NCBI GenBank assembly: GCA_965232615.1
Contig: OZ246985.1
Coordinates: forward strand, 1,054,001-1,118,000
DNA: 64,000 bases
DNA from: UBA2779 sp965232615
GTDB lineage: Bacteria > Spirochaetota > Spirochaetia > DSM-2461
Direction: 5' to 3'
The first letter of the stretch is position 1. The number at the start of each line of letters is the position of its first letter. Shown in pieces: positions 19,117 to 26,627 of this stretch. Below the pieces are notes generated by a model. The model worked only from the letters and a program-made list of their open reading frames with translations. It made no database searches and was not told the DNA's origin. The position numbers and the translations under genes are program-made.

Positions 19117-19256
19117 GGAAATTGACGAAGAAATTTTTTGTCGATACAAGGCGGCAAAAGCTAAGGGCGTAGCTTAAGCTACGTGAGTATTTTGACAACG
19201 CAGCAGCGGCGGAAAAGATCGAGTCAAGAACTAAACGGGTTTTTTAGAGGCGCCCT
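19117..19256 (-). repeat. Family A repeat, left end lost to IS1634
   Basis: The sequence matches the copy at 13117-13282 almost base for base from GGAAATTGACGAAG onward, including the GTAGCTTAAGCTAC palindrome and TTTTGACAACGCAG core. It ends TTTTTTAGAGGCGCCCT. The ~25 bases that form the left end are missing at the junction with the IS1634 element. Confidence 0.85.
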
Positions 19257-20140
19257 GAACAGAATGGTTTCAAGAAACTGAAGATATGCTTCTTTGGAAT
19301 GACTGTGGATGGATTTCGATAGTGTGGATTTTCCTGTGCCATTCAGGGCAGGTTTAATTCCTTTTTATGCAAATCAAAATCTGCCGGTGCAGTATTATTG
19401 TTACAGGGCGCCTAAATTTTATGCCGTCATCCCCTCTCGAATCTTGTTGTAAACCTGTTTCATCAGATACTCAGAAACGACTTTCTTAAAATCACCATCG
19501 TTCAGGAATTTCGACGGAAGAACCTTATGTTCCATTCGATCATAGTTCAGCCTATGAGTGTAACGGAGAACCCGAAGACCAATTCAGAGTACAAGATAAG
19601 TATTTCGATATTAGGAAATGAAGACTTTTATCAATTTGTCAAGGATTCAGAAACAACTGTAGATTGTTCGGTTATAACAGGCTCAATAACTATGAAACTG
19701 ACAAAGAAATAAACCTAAGTGTTTCTGCTGTTGCTTGACTAAACGATTCAAAGGTAAATCACTGTTTTGATGGCCTTTTATCAGGGGGTTGTGACGGCTC
19801 CCCGCCTCGTGCCGCCGGATGTATCCCATTAGCTTCTGCTATAGCGTACCATATACGGGAATTTGTTCGGTCAGTTCAGCCTCCCGGAGTATTTTTTCAT
19901 TTTGTGGCGGCCTAAGTACCAGCCTGCGGTGGGTGCCTGGGCTTGACACAGCAATGGAAATTATTAGCTAACCCGTTCCCCTGTCCTTTCGTAAGCAGGC
20001 AAGAAAATTCCATACGCCCCTGCGCATGAACTCGCTTAGTTGCATGTGATTTATTTGACAGGGTCAGGCCACAATCTCTTAACGGAATTTGATTGTCATC
20101 GACTGGTCAATGAGCCCATGTGTGGGTATAGTTATGTTCG
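19257..20140. other. Decayed stretch with one protein-like fragment
   Basis: Nearly 900 bases without a complete gene. On the minus strand 19419-19565 reads as a protein-like tail (RVLRYTHRLNYDRMEHKV, then SKFLNDGDFKKVVSEYLMKQ, ending IREGMTA and a stop); I do not recognise the family. On the plus strand 19557-19712 could encode 51 residues starting MSVTENPKTNSEYK, without support. The remaining part shows nothing I can name. Confidence 0.45.
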
Positions 20141-21622
20141 ATGGTTGAACCCCCAGCACTATTCTCCGATCATCTCAAAGCAGGCGAAGGCCAGTATGTG
20201 GAATTTAAGAGCGCCTTCCATGGGAAACCGGGAAACAGGCGTAAAAGGCCTGTTAAAGACATCAAAAAGGTCATTGCCGAAACCCTGATATCCTTTGCCA
20301 ATGCCGAGGGGGGAGTTCTCTATGTCGGGGTTGAAGACGATAGAACCGTAGACGGCATCCCCCACGATGAAGCGGAAATCGCCGAATTGAAGACCGGCTT
20401 CATCCAGTTGATTCAAGACTCCAGGAATTTCCCCCTCCACTCGGCCTACGCCTTCAGATACGATAAAAAGTGCGTTCTTGCCTACGAGATAAAAAACTTC
20501 CGCGCCCAGCCATTCCAGTTGACCGATGGCCGATGCCTGAAGCGGGTAAGCGACGAGAATAAACCCTTCTCCGTTGTCGAGATAAGCCGGACCAGAGAAG
20601 AAGACGATTCCAGGGAATTTGACCGGCGAGTCTGTGCCGGGGCATCGGAAAAGGATATTGACTGGGATTGCGTGGAAAGAATCGCCTCCCGCTGTTATCC
20701 GAATAGCTCCATGTCGGCAAGGGATTTTTTGAGGGCGCAGGGGCTGGCTGAATACGGTGTGAACGCAATGGTTTTCCGCAATGCCTGCCTCCTGCTCTTC
20801 GGGTTAAAGGAACGCCTTCCTGCTCTCTTCCCCAAATCCTCTGTGCGCCTGATACAGGTGGACGGGGACAAACTCCATGCCGGGAAGAACTACAATGTCC
20901 TCCGTCAGTAGGAATACATGGGCAACATCTTCCACCTGCTGGAGGATAGATGGCAGAATTACTCCAATTTTCTCTCCCAGGGCGAATCCTTCGGCCAGAA
21001 CATGCGGTTTGAAAACAATCCCATCCTGCCCGACCTGATAACCAGAGAATGCCTGGTCAATGCACTGGCCCACCGGTGCTATAACACTGCCGCCGACATC
21101 AAAATATACCGCTATGCCCATGCGGTCGAGTTTGAAAACCCGGGAAGACTGCTCTCGCATCTCAGTTTGGAGGAGATGTATAGGGATGATCACCTCCAGT
21201 CGACGCGCAACATCCTTATCGCCCGAACCCTTCGGCAAAGCGGAATAATGCGCGAACTCGGGGAGGGTCTGCGGCGAATAAAAGAGGAAGCCCGGATACG
21301 GGCCATATCCCCCCGGTTCCGTTCCAACCATAATTATTTCAGCATAACCCTCGTGTTATCGGCCAGCAATCTCGAAGCGCTAACACGGGATATGGACAGA
21401 ATAGTCGAGGAACTGCGCAAGGAAAACTCGCCGGGTGCGGGGAATCTGATGAGAAATCTCATCCAAAGCGGTTTTTACGGCATTGAAGAGATGGATACCC
21501 CCCTGGCAGATCGATTTGACACCATCCTCAGGGCAACAGCGGCCTACCCCAGCCTGCACGACGAGAGGCGCGGGTTCAACCGGTGGGGCAAAGACAAAGG
21601 GAGAAGACAGCATGGACATTGA
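20141..21622 (+). pseudogene. Schlafen AlbA_2 / HATPase-type regulator-like protein, amber codon inside
   Basis: One frame of 494 codons interrupted by a single TAG at 20909-20911. The N-terminal part has the AlbA_2 (Schlafen-like) signature: YVEFKSAFHG near 26, ISFANAEGGVLYVGVEDD near 60. The second part has the ATPase-like ending of such proteins: LITRECLVNALAHRCY, YAHAVEFENPGRL and RELGEGLRRIKEEA. Relatives bind nucleic acid or act as regulators and are found in defence loci (family knowledge). The stop is in frame with sense codons on both sides, so this is a nonsense mutation, a natural split, or a sequencing error. Its 3' end overlaps the NACHT gene by 11 bases, so the two were probably co-transcribed. 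Confidence 0.75.
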
Positions 21623-23738
21623 CACTCTAATAACCCTGGCCTTCGCGGGAATTGGCGTTCTTGCAGGAATCATCTTCGGTATATCCAACTATCGGCTACA
21701 GAAACGCAACTACCGGCTACAGGAAAAAATCGTCCGATTAGAAGAGAGCCGTGACAACAGAGAAACCCAGGAAAAACGTAAGACCGAACAGTTAACCATA
21801 ACCGCCGCCGAACAGGATCGCCAGGATCTGCTACGCTATTGGATTGACAAGATGCAGTTCATCGACTTCGCCGGCTTCAAGGCCATGAACGCCAAGCCCG
21901 TGCTACTGGAAAAAATCTACATCCGCCTTAAGGCCGCCTTTGGGGGCTATGCCATCGATGAGCAGAGGCTGGCCAAACTGGAACAGAGCGGGGAGGAACA
22001 GGAGCAACAGGGCATTGAGAAGAACGATCCTTTTGAAATCGAAACACTCTTCCGGAAAATAACAGATCCAAATCGCGAATCCCCTGGAAAGCTCCTTATT
22101 CTGGGCAAACCCGGCAGCGGCAAGACCACACTGCTCAAATACCTGGCCATCAAAACGGCAAAACTGGAAGAACCCTATAGGGGTTACACGCCCATATTCA
22201 TCCGGCTGCACGAATGGATAGGTCTGAATAACTGGGAAGCCATGGACATCCAGGCCAGCCTGAAGGGAACCGGCTTAGTGGGCGGCAACAGACTGCGTTT
22301 TTTCGATGAATCCGCAAAACAGGGTAACATACTCTACCTCTTCGACGGCCTGGACGAAATTGCCGACGAGGAGATTCGCCGACGGGCCATAGAATGGTTT
22401 CAGCGAATGGATTTCGGCAAAAACCCCGTGATCATCACCTCGCGCTTCACCGGACTGAGCGAAGAGAAGAACCTGCGCTTTAATGCCGGGTTTATCGACA
22501 ACTACGTGGTGATGGACCTGGACAGGAAGCTTATAGAGGAATTCTGCCGTAACTGGTACGAGTTATATGAAACCCATGCAACGGAGGAGCGCGACAGGGA
22601 GCAATCGCTAAAAGTCGCGAAAAATAACTCCCAGGAGATGATTGACGATCTCTTCGCCGATGTCAACGCCAGCATCCTTATTCTGGCGCGCATCCCCATG
22701 CTCCTAACCATGATTGCCCTGGTCTACAAGCTGGAATACCGCCTGCCCAGGGACAGGCACGAGCTCTATAAACACATCATCGAGCTTATGGCCGATTCCT
22801 ATCGCTTCAAGTTCAAACATGCCGCTGCAGATTATCCCTTCGAGAAGGACATTATCATCCGTCATCTGGCATCCCTGGCCCGTGGGCTCACCGAGGCGAA
22901 TTCCCGCGCCATTTCCTTAAGCCAGGCATGCGATTTCTTCCCAAAAAAGATTGAAGGCCAGGATGCCGCGTATTTTCTGGATCAGATGATAGAACGCATC
23001 GGCCTGCTCTACCGCTCCGAGGGGCAGACGGGCTTCATCCACCTGAGTTTCCAGGAGTATCTGACGGCCCACCAGTTCAAAACCCAGGCATCCAATCCCC
23101 TGGACATGATCCGCAAGCACCGGGAAAGCTACTGGCATGAACCCATACGCCTGCTCTTCAGCTCGGCGGATGAGAACCTGAGGACAGCCTTCCTAACCGA
23201 GGCGGTAAACGGCATGGACTCCGAAGGCCAATTTCATCGGAGCATGAATCTTTGGGAAGACTGTCTTGGTGAATTAGCGGAGGGAGACCAGAGGAGGAAG
23301 CTGGAGATCGGTTTTGGCCGGCAATTGCTTGGGAAGATGCTGAACATGGAAAAGACCGATGATGATGGCATCTGGAACACCAGTTTGTATTATGGTTTTC
23401 ACTTCTATCCCAAGGAATATATAAGCATCCTGGATGGGGGAATTTCCAACGACAGCCATCCATACCTAAAGGACCTGCTGCTTCGGCTGCGGCTCAGGGC
23501 CGCCAAGCCGGAAGAAAAAGCCGCCATTCTCCATAAGCCGCTGGAATTGTTTCTCCAGACGGCCCGTGAATCCGGAAGCGCTTCATCCGTGGAAACGGTT
23601 TTTGCCAACGAGGCCCTTCCCCGGTTTGTATTCCTCTCGGGCGATTTTCTTCCGTTCTACAAACTCGTCAAAAACCTGCAGCGGTGTAAATTGGAGTTTC
23701 AATGTCTTGTCTATACAGATTTGAGATTTCAGATTTGA
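21612..23738 (+). CDS. Membrane-anchored NACHT-type NTPase
   Basis: A 708-residue protein. Residues 5-24 form a transmembrane helix (TLITLAFAGIGVLAGIIFGI) followed by a charged, coiled-coil-like stretch to ~65. The NTPase core has Walker A GKPGSGKTTLLK near 162 and the NACHT-style Walker B LFDGLDEIAD near 240, then a sensor-like VIITSRFTG near 275. A winged-helix-like region with FIHLSFQEYLTAHQF near 480 is typical of bacterial NACHT proteins. The C-terminal ~200 residues are likely the sensor. Bacterial NACHT proteins are anti-phage sensors (family knowledge). The ATG overlaps the upstream Schlafen-like gene, suggesting translational coupling. Its end may be shifted: an ORF in another frame continues directly downstream. 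Confidence 0.85.
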   Translation: MDIDTLITLAFAGIGVLAGIIFGISNYRLQKRNYRLQEKIVRLEESRDNRETQEKRKTEQLTITAAEQDRQDLLRYWIDKMQFIDFAGFKAMNAKPVLLEKIYIRLKAAFGGYAIDEQRLAKLEQSGEEQEQQGIEKNDPFEIETLFRKITDPNRESPGKLLILGKPGSGKTTLLKYLAIKTAKLEEPYRGYTPIFIRLHEWIGLNNWEAMDIQASLKGTGLVGGNRLRFFDESAKQGNILYLFDGLDEIADEEIRRRAIEWFQRMDFGKNPVIITSRFTGLSEEKNLRFNAGFIDNYVVMDLDRKLIEEFCRNWYELYETHATEERDREQSLKVAKNNSQEMIDDLFADVNASILILARIPMLLTMIALVYKLEYRLPRDRHELYKHIIELMADSYRFKFKHAAADYPFEKDIIIRHLASLARGLTEANSRAISLSQACDFFPKKIEGQDAAYFLDQMIERIGLLYRSEGQTGFIHLSFQEYLTAHQFKTQASNPLDMIRKHRESYWHEPIRLLFSSADENLRTAFLTEAVNGMDSEGQFHRSMNLWEDCLGELAEGDQRRKLEIGFGRQLLGKMLNMEKTDDDGIWNTSLYYGFHFYPKEYISILDGGISNDSHPYLKDLLLRLRLRAAKPEEKAAILHKPLELFLQTARESGSASSVETVFANEALPRFVFLSGDFLPFYKLVKNLQRCKLEFQCLVYTDLRFQI

Positions 23739-23995
23739 GAGATTTGAGAGATTTGAGAGATTTGAGAGATTTGAGAGATTTCTACCAAGAAATAACTAAT
23801 TTGTCTGATGAACAGATTGAGGAAACACGGCGTTTCATTGCCGATAATGTGGATAAATTTATTTCCCGATTGCAGGCATTATCCGGTGAACAGGTTAGGA
23901 ATATTTTTCCTGCTACTAAAGAAGAATCCTTTGATGAATTGAAAGGCATGGGATGGCAGGGGGAAATGGATAATTGGGTTTTGAGAGATGTTTAG
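23702..23995 (+). CDS. Short ORF, possibly the displaced C terminus of the NACHT protein
   Basis: Ninety-seven codons in a different frame from the NACHT gene and overlapping its last 12 codons. After the RDL repeats it reads FYQEITNLSDEQIEETRRFI and continues with charged helical sequence to WVLRDV. There is no ribosome-binding site ahead of a start codon. I do not recognise a family. A simple reading is that the NACHT protein originally continued into this frame and that repeat slippage or an indel nearby shifted it. It could also be an unrelated remnant. Confidence 0.35.
   Translation: MSCLYRFEISDLRDLRDLRDLRDLRDFYQEITNLSDEQIEETRRFIADNVDKFISRLQALSGEQVRNIFPATKEESFDELKGMGWQGEMDNWVLRDV
23731..23775 (+). 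repeat. 9-bp tandem repeat near the NACHT 3' end
   Basis: Five perfect copies of AGATTTGAG, with related imperfect units on both sides. In the downstream frame each unit encodes RDL, giving DLRDLRDLRDLRDLRDF. The unit is three codons long, so changes in number keep the frame. Confidence 0.9.
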
Positions 23996-24310
23996 CAGCC
24001 TTGATGGTATGGGACAATCCACCCGCAAACAAACCCTACCCCTGTTGCGGCAGTTGTGTGAAGCCCATGCCTCTCCGGACAGAGGCTCTCCATGGCATAA
24101 TCAGTAATCAATGGGCGATAAATCAAGTTTTTCGCCTACCTAACCTCTATTTCTCACCAACATAAAACTGCATAAAAAATCCTGGAGAATTTCTGTTCTC
24201 TTCGGTAATATATCAAACAAAACGTTTCCAGTTGATTGATCCCTGTTATTTTCGCCAGAATTAAGTCGTTTTTTTCTGATTTTTTTTTCAACCCTCGGCG
24301 CACAGCTCTC
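23996..24310. other. Gene-free stretch
   Basis: About 310 bases with no reading frame or repeat I can support. It lies between the NACHT region and an IS1380 remnant. Confidence 0.5.
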
Positions 24311-24860
24311 CCAGGGAATTCAGATGAGAATTATCAACTGTTTTTATTACCGCTCAGATAGCACAGGATGTTCGTATCCAGCTGTCCCACCAGGGAAAAC
24401 TCTCCGGCAGACTGATCCAGACTCGGCGAACCGTAATCTTTACAGCGGCCGAAATTTTAGCATCCTTAGGCGGAGTGTGGAGGACATGATTCGGGTTTCA
24501 TCGCCGCTGATCTGCTGAATTGTTCTTCGAAGATGGACAAAGAAAATATTGGCGATTGTCGAAAAGTACAATCGGAGCTGATTCGAACTCATCCACCACG
24601 TAGAGGTGCGGTCAAAGCTGCTGCTCTTTGATGCGATTCTCCATATCGCCGCGTGAACAGTAGACCTCTTCATACAGCGATCTGGCATCCCCTTCTTCTG
24701 CTGGAATGTCAGTCACAATAAAACGGGGATTTTTCTTACCCGGAAGATGTTCCGCCCTGGCAATCACATCCCGATTTCGACTCCAACTGCTCCGGGTCTT
24801 CCATGAAAAACGGGTAAAACACGTTCGGCTTCTCCGCTTTTAACGAAGAGATTTTCAGTT
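24311..24860 (-). pseudogene. IS1380-family transposase remnant
   Basis: Reading leftward, broken frames give AEHLPGKKNPRFIVTDIPAE, then SLYEEVYCSRGDMENRIKEQ, then SSNQLRLYFSTIANIFFVHL and TLRLRMLKF, the last part of IS1380-type transposases. The block MENRIKEQQL is especially typical and includes the catalytic glutamate. A stop and at least one frameshift interrupt it, and the N-terminal half is absent. Confidence 0.8.
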
Positions 24861-25745
24861 GAAGTGTTTTCCCCTTCTATAGCTTGTGCTATTGTGTTCT
24901 TGTCCCATGTTAACTCCTGTCTTTTCATAAGTAGTATACATGAGTTTCATGGGGCTTCTTTTGCCCTCTTTATCGCGGACAGTTAATGTTACAATTTACC
25001 TCTGCCCTGGAGCAGGGCCATGGATACAGCGAGCTTTCACCGGTGATCAGCATTAACCTGTTGGATTTCGTTTTGTGGCCCGGACTAAAACAGGTGCACA
25101 GTTGTTTCATGCTCAGGGAACAGAGGAATCCAGACTGCATTTTTTTGAATAAAACCCCCCCCTGAATCTTCCAAAACTGGAACTGTTATACTGATTAGCA
25201 TGAAAAAAAGACGTTTTTCTCAAATCAAGGGTTACAAAACTATTTTTTTAGAGGTACCCTTGGCTGCGATAGCGATGAGATATTCATTATCACTAATACT
25301 GTCTACTCCACTAATGATGCCCCTATTAATTACATTCCCCTCAGTCTTCATCCAGAATGATACGGACACTTCTGATTGGCCATCCAATACACTATGATGA
25401 ACTGGGTCATCACAAAATCCCGGCGGTTTTCCATCAGAGCATCTTCCTCAATAGACCGTTTTACGACGATGGTGGCATTCAGGCTGACGGTTTTACCGCC
25501 ATCCATGAACCCTGAACAGGGAAACGATGAAGAAGTTATCAAATGGATTGATCCAGATTTTTTAATAGCCATCAGAATATAAGTTCTGAGTGGAGAGCAC
25601 TACGGATACTTGACAAATTCTGTGAACTTACCGGATAATAACTCATCAAACAGATTGGTGGTCGTTGTAAACAGTGTCTCTGCAGCGGCGTTAAGGCAGT
25701 CAGACTTTTTCGCGAAGAGCCGCTATCAAACAGGGGGTTCAGTAT
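24861..25745. other. Decayed stretch upstream of the molybdenum hydroxylase genes
   Basis: Nearly 900 bases without a complete gene. A family A repeat end lies at 25242-25260. Directly after it, a plus-strand frame (25262-25351) reads CDSDEIFIITNTVYSTNDAP and NYIPLSLHPE before a stop. This looks like a real protein fragment, perhaps of a regulator, but I cannot name it. A further frame to 25582 is weaker. AGGGGG near 25733 probably serves as the ribosome-binding site of the gene at 25746. Confidence 0.45.
25242..25260 (+). repeat. Family A repeat, right end only
   Basis: The 19 bases contain TTTTTTTAGAGGTACCCT, one base different from the usual right end. No core or hairpin array is present to its left, so this is an end fragment. 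Confidence 0.6.
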
Positions 25746-26627
25746 ATGCCAACCTGGCAACATTATCACATAGCACGATCAACTGATGATGCTCTACGAG
25801 CACTTGGAGACGCTGTTGGCAGTACCCGGATTATTGCTGGCGGAACGGATTTCCTGCTGGACATCCAGCAGGGCCGTCATGAAGAAATACATACTCTTGT
25901 TGATGTCAATGATATCCCTGATATGAGAGTTTTGGAAATTCGTGGCAGTGAGTTATTCATTGGAGCTTCTGTACCCCATAAAATAATTACACAATCCGCC
26001 CTGGTTCGTGAGCACGGGGAAGCCCTGGCCACAGCCAGTGGTCTGATAGGCGGTCCACAAGTTAGAAACACTGCGACCATCGGTGGAAATGTTGCCCATG
26101 CACTTCCAGCCGCTGATGGAACCATAGCTCTCATGTCTCTTGATGCCAGAGCTGAAATAACATCGGGCAGGGGGAGAAAGCTTGTCCTGATGAAGGATCT
26201 TTTTCAAGGCCCCGGAAAGAATACTCTTAACCAGAAAACAGAGATTCTTACGGGTTTCAGTTTCTTTCTGAGGAAGAAGGGACAGGCCTCCGCCTTTAAT
26301 CGAATAATGAGACCTCAAGGAGTTGCCATTGCCATATTAAATCTATCGGTCTGGATTGAAAGGCAGGGAGATACAATCGCCGATGTCCGGATAGCAATTG
26401 GTCCTTCAGGTCCGATACCACGACGCATAATGCTTGCCGAGAACTCTCTGAAGGGAAAACCCCTGACGGACAGTACTATCGCAGAAGCCGGCAAAGCAGC
26501 TCTGGAAGATGTGCAGGTTCGTACGAGCCGGCACAGGTCAACAAAGGAATACAGGGAAGACATGGTTGGTGTTCTTCTGGAGAAAACACTCAATGAAGCC
26601 TGGGAAAGAGCGGGAAGGTCAGTATGA
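25746..26627 (+). CDS. Molybdenum hydroxylase, FAD-binding subunit
   Basis: A 293-residue CoxM/XdhB-type subunit that carries FAD and passes electrons from the iron-sulfur clusters to NAD or another acceptor. The FAD-binding signatures are IIAGGTDFLLD near 30 and the TIGGNVAHALPAADG block near 112. The CO-dehydrogenase flavoprotein C-terminal region follows (RIAIGPSGPIPRR near 220). It overlaps the next gene by four bases (ATGA), so the two are translated together. The substrate cannot be read from sequence; xanthine or another purine or N-heterocycle is likely from family resemblance. Confidence 0.92.
   Translation: MPTWQHYHIARSTDDALRALGDAVGSTRIIAGGTDFLLDIQQGRHEEIHTLVDVNDIPDMRVLEIRGSELFIGASVPHKIITQSALVREHGEALATASGLIGGPQVRNTATIGGNVAHALPAADGTIALMSLDARAEITSGRGRKLVLMKDLFQGPGKNTLNQKTEILTGFSFFLRKKGQASAFNRIMRPQGVAIAILNLSVWIERQGDTIADVRIAIGPSGPIPRRIMLAENSLKGKPLTDSTIAEAGKAALEDVQVRTSRHRSTKEYREDMVGVLLEKTLNEAWERAGRSV

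Noticed and set aside
20909..20911. TAG in the Schlafen-like gene as programmed readthrough or pyrrolysine
   Set aside because: No downstream structure or pyrrolysine genes are visible; a nonsense mutation, split gene or sequencing error is simpler.
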